A stretch of DNA of 64,000 bases from Torymus aiolomorphi (Eukaryota; Arthropoda; Insecta; Hymenoptera; Torymidae): NCBI GenBank assembly GCA_036365515.1, contig CM070874.1:209492297-209556296 (forward strand), written 5' to 3'. Position numbers and translations under genes: made by a program. This document shows, one piece after another, positions 43,527 through 54,634 of the stretch; positions within the stretch are counted from its first letter, which is position 1; each line of letters begins with the position of its first letter. Below the pieces are notes generated by a model that saw nothing but the letters and a program-made list of their open reading frames with translations, was not told where the DNA came from and ran no database searches.

Positions 43527-45227
43527 TTATGTTTTACGAACAATGATAATGTTTTCGTGGAACTGGAATGTAATTCCATCTAACTCTAAAGCTTTTTGTG
43601 TTTTTGTCAATGCGAAAAACTTACAATTAATGAACTGGATGCTTATCTTAGCACATCTTAAAATTATTTTTCTTAAATTAAATAGATTTATAGGACGGGT
43701 TTTTTTCTTTCCCCATGTATTTTTTATTGTAATATCGAGTTTTCGCTCGTTCAGTAAGTTTGCTATTGTATTTTCGATCGCATAATTATAATTCATTCGA
43801 AGCGATTTTAAATTGGGTAGCTCATTTACTGAGATTGAGTGTGCCACCTGTAACCCAAGAAGGTTTAATTCTTGTAAATTTGGTGCATTCGCTATAATTA
43901 ACTGAATATATTCTTTGAAATAATCATTGTTCTCTAAATTGAGAACTCTGAGTGTGTTTGACTTTTTCAGTTCTAATTGTGGTATTACTCTAAAAATTTT
44001 CAAATCAGAGTATTCGAAGTGGAAGACTTCGATGGCGTTGCTATCTGAAAATACAGCCATGAGTAGGTCGAGCGTGGGCCTATTCTTGCTTTGGCTGTCT
44101 CTAAATACTAATTTTCTTAAACAAGTATTATTAGTGATAAATTCTATCAGTTTGTTAACTGGCACATCATCGCACCCGACAATTTTTAACGAAGTTAATA
44201 ACTTATAACAGTTTTTATTTAAAAATTTCAACAACATTTTACCATTATTGATTAATACTAAGGTTTTGAGACTTGGCAATTCTAAATACTCATCGCAGCT
44301 TCCTGGAGTGTCTCCTAGAGTTAATTTCGAAATTGCACACGTGTTTGACAAAGTTTTTATGAATTCAGGAGATACTGCAATGGCAGATAAATCTACATTC
44401 TGCAAGCGAAGGCAGTTCGACGAGGTAGGACGATAGTTAAAACAAATATTGAAAAACTTTTTCACGTACGGTGTTTCGATTACAATTGTTCTATTCTGAA
44501 ATATTATGTTACGAAACATTAATTTTCTAGCGTCATCAAGCATTAGATTTAAGCCGTTGGCGTGATTGTATCTATCCACTGACGAATCAAATGTCATATC
44601 CAAATCATGAAAACGCGGACTCTCATAACAGGCCATATAAAATGTAAAACTGTCGTTTGGTGACAAGTACCGCAAGATATTATTAACACTTTCTACGCAG
44701 TTAATCAAGAGTAAAAGCCCCGGCGGCAAAAGTACTTCTCTCTTGCTTGGCTGCGGAGGTAGTAGTGGTACTTGGCTCACAATAAAAGTTAGTGTTTTCA
44801 TACAAGATTTCACTTGAATCTTGCATGATGACGCTAAAGAATTACAAGAGATGGATGCTACGGTGCCTGTTCTAGTATGCTTAAGTGACGTGATTTCGAA
44901 TCCCTCGCAACCTTGTTCTGATAAAATTTCATAAAGTTTAATCTTATTTATCCGATAAATAATGTCCCGTAAAAATAATTTTTTAATTGGCGAATTTTTA
45001 TGAAAAAGTTCGGGAATCGGTGGTTCATGCAGCATCGGGTATTCCGAGAACGAGCGCTGCCTGGACATCAGTACTCGCAGCTCACGATGATTGATTTTTT
45101 CACGGAGGAATTCTTCAAACTGCTGCAGCTCAAGATCTGCCATGAAGCAATCGGCTTTAATCTGAACATCTGTCGAGTTGTTTTTGAATCTCTCGAGCTG
45201 AGCCCTTAGTTCGCTCAACTTATCCAT
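43527..45227 (-). CDS. F-box/LRR-like protein, 566 aa
   Basis: The only intact host-like ORF in the window, read without introns from the ATG at 45227. Residues 1-50 are a probable coiled coil. Residues about 163-215 (LLPPGLLLLINCVESV, then ILRYLSPNDSFTFYMAC) resemble an F-box with loose spacing. Residues about 270-540 hold irregular leucine-rich repeats such as LRLQNVDLSAI, SLKTLVLINNG, LRVLNLENND and LQELNLLGLQV. F-box/LRR proteins select substrates for SCF ubiquitin ligases; that role is inferred from architecture only. A CA repeat begins about 55 bases upstream of the start. No orthologue is recognised. A single-exon, repeat-flanked gene with a duplicated tail may belong to a lineage-specific family. 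Confidence 0.72.
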   Translation of the reverse strand: MDKLSELRAQLERFKNNSTDVQIKADCFMADLELQQFEEFLREKINHRELRVLMSRQRSFSEYPMLHEPPIPELFHKNSPIKKLFLRDIIYRINKIKLYEILSEQGCEGFEITSLKHTRTGTVASISCNSLASSCKIQVKSCMKTLTFIVSQVPLLPPQPSKREVLLPPGLLLLINCVESVNNILRYLSPNDSFTFYMACYESPRFHDLDMTFDSSVDRYNHANGLNLMLDDARKLMFRNIIFQNRTIVIETPYVKKFFNICFNYRPTSSNCLRLQNVDLSAIAVSPEFIKTLSNTCAISKLTLGDTPGSCDEYLELPSLKTLVLINNGKMLLKFLNKNCYKLLTSLKIVGCDDVPVNKLIEFITNNTCLRKLVFRDSQSKNRPTLDLLMAVFSDSNAIEVFHFEYSDLKIFRVIPQLELKKSNTLRVLNLENNDYFKEYIQLIIANAPNLQELNLLGLQVAHSISVNELPNLKSLRMNYNYAIENTIANLLNERKLDITIKNTWGKKKTRPINLFNLRKIILRCAKISIQFINCKFFALTKTQKALELDGITFQFHENIIIVRKT

Positions 45228-45280
45228 GCTGAAAAAATGTTCAATTTATTATAACTTAATTTTGTGAGCTACCAGGTTGC

Positions 45281-45494
<214 letters not shown>

Positions 45495-47615
45495 TATGGG
45501 ATGTTTCAGGTGAAGTGAGCATGTCAAAATTTTAAAATCGCTCAAAACTCGTTTACTTTTAGTATTTTATGAAAAAAACATGTTCCTCAAATTTTAGGTC
45601 GATATTTGCATAAATAAAAAAGTTATACAACATTGAAAATTGAAAGTTTTTGCAATTTTTGGTTAAAATCCAAGTTTATTCATTTTTTTCCTCAAAATCT
45701 TGAAACTTTTTATATAGAACATTGATTGGGAAAAAGTTTGCATTTTATTTGTAGAATACACCAGTATTTTTATGACCCTTTTTGAAAGTTTCTGATTGGT
45801 TGGTTTTTGGTATACCTTCATCGAGCAAAAGTAAGGACTACGCCAATACCAAATTTCTCCACCAAAGTTTTTTTCAATTCTTTGGACAAAATACTTTAAT
45901 TTAAAAAAAAAAAAGTTTATGGCTGGAGCTAAGGAAAAAATTCTACAGTACTTTGAAAATTGATAAAAGCCATAAAATTGTTAAATCATGCAATCGTATG
46001 GTATTATGTGATTGAATATCATTTGAAGACTTCATGTCACTTATCTTGATACAAAATTTTGTATTAGCAGTAAATGTACATTAAAAAACTAATTTGATTT
46101 GTCGAATACTTCATACAATATATTTAGCAATGTGCTCAAACCTCACTTACTTTGAATTTTCTGAATAGATATTATAACTGATTAAGATCAAAGTTACCGG
46201 TACTGCATCAAGAATTCATTCTAAACTTGAATCACTACTTTCTTAATATTATATAAGTATTTCTATAATATACTACAGTAATACTATATAAGTACTTTTT
46301 ATAATGATTCAAATTATTTAATACTGAAAGTCAGACATGTTGCGGATAAGCCTTTGCATAAATTCCATAAAAATAATTGTACTAAGACTACTAAGAAAAA
46401 TAATTGTTAATTGCAGCCGGCCAAAATAATGTAACAAAACAGAACATTGAAAGCTTACATTAAAATAGCTGTGTAATTTATGTGATTGATATGAACGTTT
46501 GAAATTAAGAAAAAAAATAATTGGACAAAAACACGTCATATATTTCACACAAAAGAACCATATGAAAAATTATCCATTTTGATATCTTATAACTGAATTA
46601 AATACCTGTACTATCGCATTCTAATCACCAGTTTCACAATTCCAGTACGAGTTAATTCATTATCAGTAAGATAGTAATTTTAAATTTTAAATTCATCTAA
46701 AGTAGTATAAAACATGATTTTTAGTGAATATCCGATAAAAATTAACTTACTAAAAGTTTTATCTGCAACATGTCTGACTTTCAGTATTAAATAATTTGAA
46801 TCATTATAAAAAGTACTTATATAGTATTACTATAGTATATTATAGAAATACTTATATAATATTAAGAAAGTAGTGATTCAAGTTTAGAATGAATTCTTGA
46901 TCCAGGTACCGGTAACTCTGATCTCAATCAGTTATAATATCTATTCAGAAAATTCAAAGTAAGCGAGGTTTGAGCACGTTGCTAAATATATCGTATGAAG
47001 TATTAGATAAATCAAATTAGTTTTTTAATGTACATTTACTGCTAATACAAAATTTTGTAGCAAGATAAGTGACATGAAGTCTTCAAATGATACTCAAGCA
47101 CAGAATGGCTTACGGTTGCATGATTTAACATTTTTATGGTTTTTATCAATTTTCAATGTGCTGTAGAATTTTGTCCTTAGCTCCAGCCATAAACTTTTTT
47201 TTTTAAATTAAAGTATTTTGTCCAAAGAATTGAAAAAAACTTTGGTAGAGAAATTTGGTACTGGCGTAGTCCTTACTTTTGCTCGAAGAAGGTATACCAA
47301 AATCCAACCAATCAGAGACTTTCAAAAAGGGTCATAAAAAAAATACTGGTGTATTCTACAAATAAAATGCAAACTTTTTCCCAATCAATGTTCTATATAA
47401 AAAGCTTCAAGATTTTGAATAAAAAAATGAATAAACTTGGATTTAAACCAAAAATTGAAAAAACTTTCAATTTTCAATGTTGTATAACTTTTTTATTTAT
47501 GCAAATATTGACCTAAAATTTGAGGAACATGTTTTTTTCATAAAAAACTAAAAGTAAACGTGTTTTGAGCGATTTTAAAATTTTGATATGCTCACTTCAC
47601 CTGAAACATCCCATA
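45495..47615. mobile_element. 2.1 kb foldback element with 850 bp arms
   Basis: Left arm 45495-46344 and right arm 46766-47615 are reverse complements with few differences; the loop is 421 bases. The ends read TATGGGATGTTTCAGGTGAA and its complement. TA at both edges suits a TA target site. No transposase is encoded. A degenerate end of the same family lies at 48622-48690 and a fragment near 39600. Confidence 0.88.
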
Positions 47616-47619
47616 TACT

Positions 47620-47655
47620 AGGGGGCTTCGCCCCCTGCTCGCTCCACTCGCCAAC
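47620..47655. repeat. GGGGGCTTCGCCCCC hairpin
   Basis: AGGGGGCTTCGCCCCCT at 47624-47640 is a strong tetraloop hairpin followed by GCTCGCTCCACTCGCC. It marks another small repeat end beside the foldback. Confidence 0.6.
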
Positions 47656-47659
47656 CTCC

Positions 47660-48610
47660 ATGTTTAGAGATAATTGTTAATAACAATAGATTACTGATGA
47701 AGAATAAAATTGAAAGTAAATACTGTTGTTATATTAATTACGAATATAAATATTACAGAAGGAATGTATAATGCTACACCTCTAAAAATAACTGGATTAT
47801 ACAGGCTATCCATAAAGTCTGGAAACACCTGAATATTTTCCCAAATAAATTATTGGATCTGCCATTTTGAATTTGGAAGTCTGTTAGTAAAAATTAACCC
47901 TAAAAACTGTAAGACTTAAATCCTATTATTTAAGGAGACACGTGTCTCGTAATTTTTTTTTTCTTTGAAATTTTAATATGTTTATTTACATTAAAAAAAA
48001 AATAACTTTTCAAGTATGTGAGAATATGCTTTTTTTATTATTTATTTTTTTTTTATGAATTTTCAAAGTTTTAATCAATTAATTCTATTTCTAAGCGGTG
48101 TCAACTCACACTTAAGATGAATCTCAATCATCAAAGTAAAACTTTTCCTTAAAACTAGATAAAATTACTCACATTTAAACAAAAAACGTCTCAAAAGGTT
48201 GAAAATTGACAAAGTAACCGCAGTTAGAAAATTGAGATACTTAAATTTTGTAATCTCTATTTTTGCGTCTAATATTGATTTTCCTGTGCAGTAAAAAAGC
48301 ATATTTTTAAGCAAAATCACGAGAAATAACGTTGTAGCTTTTCTAAGTCACCGCATATTTTGCAATTAAATCGTTAGGCATTCTAAAAATTGATATCGCA
48401 TATTACATAAAAATATTATTGCTTTCTTGCCAAAATTTTTCCAATATTTATATATTATACATTTTTAAAATTCGGAAAATTTAACTTTCTATCATAAGAT
48501 AATCTAATTTTTTTTTACTTATCTAAGAAAATACCCATCTAACATTTTACCATTCTGATAAAATAAATATCACCCTCCATATCCGATAATGGGGCCTATA
48601 CGCGTGCAAC
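47660..48610. other. AT-rich intergenic region
   Basis: No gene is seen. Confidence 0.45.
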
Positions 48611-48621
48611 TTATATAATAT

Positions 48622-48700
48622 ATAGGGGATATTTTAGGTGAAGTCAGCGGCTCAAAATTTTAAAATCGCTGAAAATTAGTTTGCTTCTAATTAGTTTGCT
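48622..48700 (+). mobile_element. Fragment of the foldback family end
   Basis: GGGGATATTTTAGGTGAAGT, then CTCAAAATTTTAAAATCGCT, diverged from the ends at 45495 and 47615. Confidence 0.6.
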
Positions 48701-48775
48701 TCTAACTAAAATGTGCTAGTGGCAAGTATATTAAACAATAACAAGCTTCAAAATTAAATGTACAGATTTAAAATA

Positions 48776-49196
48776 TTAAGGGGATGCCTTATACCGGCAG
48801 AGTTCTCTGCCGTACCGACCACAATGTTTTTAATTAAAGATTAATTGTTATAAGCTTTTCCTTGAATTCTGAGAGTTGACGCACAAAGATAAACTTATTA
48901 TCTACTTCCCGATCAAATTTCAGATAAATCTGCTGGAAAATAAAGACGAAATTTGAGAACTCGCAACGTTGCATAATATCATATTAACCCCAAAATACGA
49001 CATCTTGCGAGTTCTCAAATTTCGTCTTTATTTTCCAATAGATTTATCTGAAATTTGACCAGGTATTAGGGAATAAGTTTATCTTTGTGCGTCAACTCTT
49101 AGAATTTAAGACAAAGCTTTCAACAATTAATATTTAATTGAAAACATTGTGGCCGGTACGGCAGAAAACTTTGCCGGTATAAGGCATCTCCTTAAT
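48776..49196. mobile_element. Palindromic MITE flanked by TTAA
   Basis: TTAA (48776-48779) and TTAA (49193-49196) flank a ~413 bp palindrome whose ends are GGGGATGCCTTATACCGGCA and its diverged complement. Arms meet near 48983. TTAA targets are typical of piggyBac-type elements. There is no ORF. Confidence 0.8.
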
Positions 49197-49950
49197 TTAT
49201 GAAGCAAAAATTCAGATATTTTAACTATTACCTTGTACACCTTCAAAAGTGATACCAAACTCCAAATATTATTGAAATTATTGGTCTTGAAAACTTAGCA
49301 AAATGGATAGACTACCATAGACCTTCACTGAATGAGGTTGCTTTTTCAAAAATGTTGATAATTTCCTGTAGATACTCTCTCATTCAATCGATGACCTGTA
49401 AAATATGAGATATTTATTAGAAAAAAAGATATAATTGGCCTTATTCTGATGTAAAGGAAGATATGGAATTTTAACAAATGAACACTACCACGCGTATACT
49501 CAGCAAGAAAAGTTGTTGTTTAAAACTCCTTAAATTCTTTAAAAATTTTACTAGGTTTCTCAAATGATTTTTCATAATATTAAATGTTACAAGTCAAATT
49601 CGATAAGATCAAATAAAACCAAAACTATTAACTAATTAAGATTAACATCTGAAGTTAAAATCAAATATTCTAATGAAAATGAACAGATATAACCCTCAAT
49701 GAAAATATTTTATAAAGTAAGTCTGTGAGATAATCAATACATTGAATAATAAATTTCAGGACTGCAAAATCTAAATGATTAAATCAATGATATTTCTGAA
49801 AGGGACATAATAACCGTGTCTATGAACCGAAGCAAAACAAAGGTTTACGGGGATTAAGTCTAGGCAAAGTTATGTTTACGTAAAAGGAATGTATCTTATA
49901 ACAACAAAAAAACAAATCTCTTAATCGGCATTCGGAGATGCGAGAACGCA
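49197..49950. other. AT-rich intergenic region
   Basis: No gene is seen. Confidence 0.45.
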
Positions 49951-49979
49951 AGATGTTTTGGTCAATCCGGTCAAATGGT

Positions 49980-50720
49980 CGATCACACTCGCGAGCGGCT
50001 GCTATATATATATATATATATACAAGTTAACACTTTGCCAAGGGCATATACAATACTCGAGTACGAAAGTCGTTAGAGCAACGAACTTTAGCGAAAACCG
50101 TAACGAGCTACTTACTACAACTAGTATACACCATCTTGTATGTACGCGGGGGTTCACAGAAGAGCGACAAAACTAAAGAGATATGCAAACCTTCGTATGA
50201 TTGGAAAAACCGTTGAGAGATAAAAGTATAGATGTTGTCCTGCGTCGCACCGAGAACTATAGAATTCTTGAAAATATTGACACGAGCACGTTCCTTTGGC
50301 TCCCTTCTTCGCTTTCCTCCGTCGTCTTGTGCGTGCGATATCAATCAAGCGCTCTCTCTCTCTCTTTAATTCTTTTTCGTGAGCGGCTTCTTACACGTAC
50401 GAGCGAAAAATCCTCCCTCTCGTCAATTGTCACTCTTGTCTCTTCGCTGCGAATGTGCAAGTAAGTATACTTACTTAGCGTCTCTCTCTTCCGATGAAGC
50501 GCGAGCGGCAACGGTTGCGGAAGGACTCGCAAGCGACGATTGGAGAGGTGGAAAATCTGCGATGTTCCGGCACGCCGGTGCTACGGGCAAGCGCGCGCTC
50601 TTATCGTGCCCAAACGTCCCTCCGATGGCCCCGGCTGACGTACGCGCGCGCCACCCTTTTCAGCACGTAGCGCCCGACCGACCCTATACTCTGAACCACT
50701 CGCAAACTTGAAAATAATCA
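49980..50720 (+). promoter_or_regulatory. GC-richer promoter-like island with a strong splice donor
   Basis: A TATA run at 50005-50021, then sequence of balanced composition, CT-rich runs and a consensus donor GTGCAA|GTAAGTA at about 50460. This could be a first exon of an unseen gene or an LTR. Overlapping ORFs in both strands give no family match. Confidence 0.3.
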
Positions 50721-50775
50721 CGCTTATCTCTATCCGTTATCGATAGTGGATAAGTACTATACTTTCCTGTCAGAA

Positions 50776-50875
50776 GTAAGAAAGTTGACTTTACGGCACG
50801 GCATGTATAAGCGCCCGAGTGTAGCGAGTATAAATACATAAATGTGGATCTATGCCACGCAGTGCTATAAATTTC
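50776..50875. repeat. Hairpin-type repeat fragment
   Basis: TTTACGGCACGGC and GCGCCCGAGTGTAGCGAGTATA followed by ATGCCACGCAGTGCTATAAA, as in the unit at 22140-22225. Confidence 0.55.
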
Positions 50876-50933
50876 TTTTTAAGACATTGCGAAAATTTAT
50901 ATCTATTCATAAAGTATTCATATTGTGTTCATT

Positions 50934-51290
50934 TTAAGGGGATGCCTTATACCGGCAAAGTTTTCTGCTGTACCGGCCACAATGTTTTCAATTAAATATT
51001 AATTGTTGAAAGCTTTGTCTTTAATTCTAAGAGTTGACGCACAAAGATAAACTTCCCTAATACCTGGTCAAATTTCAGATAAATCTATTGGAAAATAAAG
51101 ACGAAATTTGAGAACTCGCAAGATGTCGTATTTTGGGCTTAATGTGATATTATGCGACGTTGCGAGTTCTCAAATTTCGTCTTTATTTTCCAACAGATTT
51201 ATCTGAAATTTGACCGGGAAGTAGATAATAAGTTTATCTTTGTGCGTCAACTCTCAGAATTCAAGTAAAAGCTTATAACAAATAATCTTT
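50934..51290. mobile_element. Second TTAA palindromic MITE, interrupted
   Basis: Starts TTAA then GGGGATGCCTTATACCGGCA; matches the reverse complement of the copy at 48780-49192 until AATAATCTTTAA at 51290. There a different TTAA element begins, and the missing right end is not found after it. Confidence 0.8.
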
Positions 51291-51640
51291 AAGGGGATGC
51301 CATACTCAATTTTTACCGACCGAGTCGGTTCCACGGTTTTCACTTATAAAAAAAGAAATAAACCGAACTATGCAAAACGAAGAATTCATTGCCCTAAGAT
51401 ATATCATAATCTACCATCCTGCCAAATTTCAAGTCAAAATATTTATTAGTTTTTGCGTAAACTTTGACAAAAATTTCGAGGTGGAGTTGAGTGGAAGTCA
51501 AATTTTTTGTCAAAGTTTACGCAAAAACTAATAGACATTTTGACTTGAAACTTGGCAGAATGGTAAATCACGATATAACTTAGGGCAATGAACTCTTGAT
51601 TTTACGTAATTCGTCTAAAATAAAAATAGATTATTATACC
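51289..51640. mobile_element. Different palindromic MITE inserted at a TTAA inside the previous one
   Basis: Begins TTAA (51289-51292), GGGGATGCCATACTC, then TTACCGACCGAGTCGG. Arms such as GTCAAAGTTTACGCAAAAAC (about 51507) and its complement (about 51454) give an inner palindrome centred near 51486. The right end is worn or lost. Confidence 0.7.
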
Positions 51641-51862
51641 ATACGGGTAATGTGTAACATCGCCGGCCGCAGAGTCGCAATTGCGGCGACGCTGTTGGCC
51701 TTGCCCGTATGTGCGTGTACGCTCAAGCGCATGCGTACAGCTGTGCTCGCGTCGTCGAGTTATCGCGTCGCGGACTGCCGTATATCTTAACCCCAAATGT
51801 AAACAACGTAGTGCGGGAGGTAGTGCGTCAACATCTGGCCGTCGTGCATTTCTGGACTGGAG
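51640..51862. other. GC-rich patch of unknown origin
   Basis: CpG-rich, with CGCCGGCCGC at 51660 and GCGCATGCG at 51726. Short ORFs in three frames give no recognisable family. Confidence 0.35.
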
Positions 51863-52968
51863 CATGTTAGCAGTGATTCTGACGGAGCAGTTCAAGTTTC
51901 TCACCATCAGTTAAATTTGGTAGATCTTGCTGGTTCAGAAAGAGCAAGACAAACAAATGCAACAGGAGTAAGATTCAAAGAAGGAACTAACATAAACATG
52001 TCATTGTCAAGACTCGGACTTGTTATCAAACAATTCAGTGAATCTTCAGATAGTAACAAATATGTTAATTTTGAGATAGTAAATTGACAAGACTGTTACA
52101 AGCATCTCTAGGAGGAAATGCTATGACAACTATCATGTGTGCTGTAACACCAGCAGCATTTGAAGAAACTCAATGTACAGTATCATTTGCATCCAGAGCA
52201 AAAAGTGTAAAAAATAAGCCGCAATTGAATGAAGTCATGTCAGATGCTGCTTTATTAAAACGTTATAAAAAACAACTACCTAAATTGAATGAAGAACTGG
52301 AGAAACTTAAAAATGGAAAAGGAATAGCTGAAGTTCAAGAAATGGAATTCAAGTTACAAGAGAAAGAACAAAAATTATTAGAAACAGACCAAATGAACCA
52401 GATGCTTGAAGAACGAATACAGTTGTTAAAAAGTGGGATTATATCTGCAGGTAGCACTACACAACACTACAGGTAACACTACAAATGATGATTCTAATAC
52501 TAAAATTGCAAGAGCTAAAAGAAGACATACTTGGGTTGGTGATCGAGCACTAAATTCTTGATTTAGTTTTTGAACTTGTGATCTACCAACAATTAAAGAA
52601 ATCTCATGTACTAGTCCCGATTCATTGGATTTTGGATTATAAAAACAAGAAAGAAAACAGTTCAACGTTCAACATGAGTGAAGATAAAAATGCTGAAATT
52701 TCTAAATTATCTAAAATTATTGAAGATAACACAATCGGTATTATGAAACATCAATAACTTGAGATGGAAATGAAGCAAAAAATTGAGGAATTACAATGTT
52801 TAGATTCTATAAATAAAATTGAAAAAATATCTTAAGAATGCCAAACAGATATCAATCTTGACTGTGAAAAGAAAGATAATTTACCATTTGATCAGACTGC
52901 AGAAATTTCCAGATTGACTATTTGTAATTAAGAAGACAGTTCTTCAAAATAGTTCAGAGCCAAAAGTA
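51863..52968 (+). pseudogene. Kinesin-7 (CENP-E-like) pseudogene fragment
   Basis: The second half of a kinesin motor: [19 protein letters not shown] (switch II) and [11 protein letters not shown], then after a frameshift [40 protein letters not shown] and a coiled-coil neck. CENP-E-type kinesins carry chromosomes to microtubule plus ends. A missing base near 52071 (NFRDSK becomes out of frame), a shift near 52470 and several stops after 52560 break the copy. The amino half with the P-loop is absent. No introns are seen inside the motor, so a truncated retrocopy is likely, though I see no poly(A) tail. Confidence 0.82.
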
Positions 52969-53193
52969 AGTATTGTTTCTTCATGCATAAGTATCGTTGA
53001 GGTTATGTTTGCAACGCTAGTTTTGATAATTAAGTGCCCATTTTTTGGAAATGGTTAAGATATTGTACTCTTTAATACATGTTTCAAAGAATATTTATAA
53101 TTTATATTCAATTAAATTTCCTTTATTATTTTATTGATTATTACAAAAAATAAATTTTTTTGTTATTAATTATGATGTTTATCCTTTAATCTA

Positions 53194-53398
53194 GGGAGAG
53201 ACATCACAGAAGAAGATCTCGGTTTCAATCAAGGTCTTGTTCTAATACCCTAGGGAAGAAGAGGAGACATTCAAGGAGTAGAGATAGAGAAAGAGAAAGG
53301 GATAAGACCACCAGACATTGTGACCGGTGCAGTCACTCAAGAGACAAGGAAAGGGAAAGGCCTGAAAGAAGAGAAACAACAGATAGGGACAGAAAATA
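53194..53398 (+). other. RS-rich candidate exon
   Basis: Between an acceptor (TTTAATCTAG, 53193) and a donor (GTAAGA, 53399) one frame reads RERHHRRRSRFQSRS, HSRSRDRERERD, SRDKERERPERR. Arg-Ser/Arg-Glu/Arg-Asp tracts like this are typical of splicing regulators (SR-like). A good donor (GTAAGT) also lies at about 52970. No adjoining RRM exon is identifiable, so the parent gene is unknown. Confidence 0.4.
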
Positions 53399-53399
53399 G

Positions 53400-54020
53400 T
53401 AAGAAATTTTGGTTATTTATTACAAATTTGGTTATTACAAGGTAGAGTGCAGTCGAAAAAAAAAATTTTTCTCTTTAAATGAAATATTAATTTAAATACA
53501 CTAACATATTTTATACAAAAAAATAGAATTTTCTGCCTATTTTGAAGAACTTTTATCGATTATATTTGGATTTATCCATAAATCTACTGTTAAAATAGTA
53601 TTTACTTCAAAACACTGCCAGCACCTCAAATTTTTTTGCATCTTCCTGGGATTGCAAGTTCATATTTGTAGCACGGAATACTCAAAATTTTTCAGTACAT
53701 AATTCATTTCAAATTAATATTTTTTTTATATGGTCAAATTGAATAAATTTGAAATAAAAACAATTAAAATTTCTTACATTTTAATAACATTTGAATCTTT
53801 AACTAAAAATATAGAAATCAAATCAATTTCTGTGGACGAAGAAAAGTTTCTAAATTAGTTCCAGAATATGTACATATGAAAGATAGAAAGGTGCAAAAAA
53901 ATTTGAGATGCATGGAAAACTTTGAATATCATAAAATTAAGTTGCTACAAAAATGCATTTAAAAATAAAAATAATTTAAAACAAAATTTAAAATAAGTTT
54001 GGTTATATTTCCTGCCTTTT
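53400..54020. other. AT-rich intergenic region
   Basis: No gene is seen. Confidence 0.45.
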
Positions 54021-54069
54021 GCTTACTTAAAATCCTTCTACCTCATAAAAGAAATCTTCTCTTTTTCCT

Positions 54070-54447
54070 TCTAAAAGTGCTCGTACTTTTTCTTTTAATG
54101 TACTGCTGCCCTTTGCGATGTTGCTGCGTCTGACTGTCTGAACTCCCTTACAGTGTCTCGCTGCTCAGAAAATCTGGAAGTACTTGAATAAACTTCACCA
54201 GCTGTCAATGCGCATTTCATCGACTGAGTCTTGACAAGGCCATTGTTGTACTCAGATACGACATTCACAACAGCCATCTCCATCCTTCTGCTATATTCCA
54301 AATACTACTACCTGACATAGTATCGTATGTTCCATAAACTTGATAATGAGCAGTTCTACGTACAATATCCTTGAAGGCACTGTCTTCTTTATGTTGTGCT
54401 TTCAACTGCAATTGAAATGCATTCTTGGACAAGTGATTCATGTTCAT
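54070..54447 (-). pseudogene. Unrecognised coding-like fragment
   Basis: Two overlapping minus frames (54265-54447 and 54095-54301) have balanced composition in an AT-rich setting. They may be one protein broken by a frameshift near 54290: LQLKAQHKEDSAFKDIVRRT then VVSEYNNGLVKTQSMKCALT. Both look helical. I do not recognise a family. Confidence 0.35.
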
Positions 54448-54634
54448 GATAGCACAAAATCAATCTAGGGTAGCAAATCTTAAACTAATTAACTAGTGCT
54501 GGTTTTGCAAGTGGGGCATACCTGCAGCTTTGACAGAGTTTAAGGAAACCTAAATTCATTTATAATGGGTAACATAAGCTGTTGGTTTAGATGTTGTAAA
54601 GATATAGTTTCTTGGATTTTATTGTGTCCAGAGT

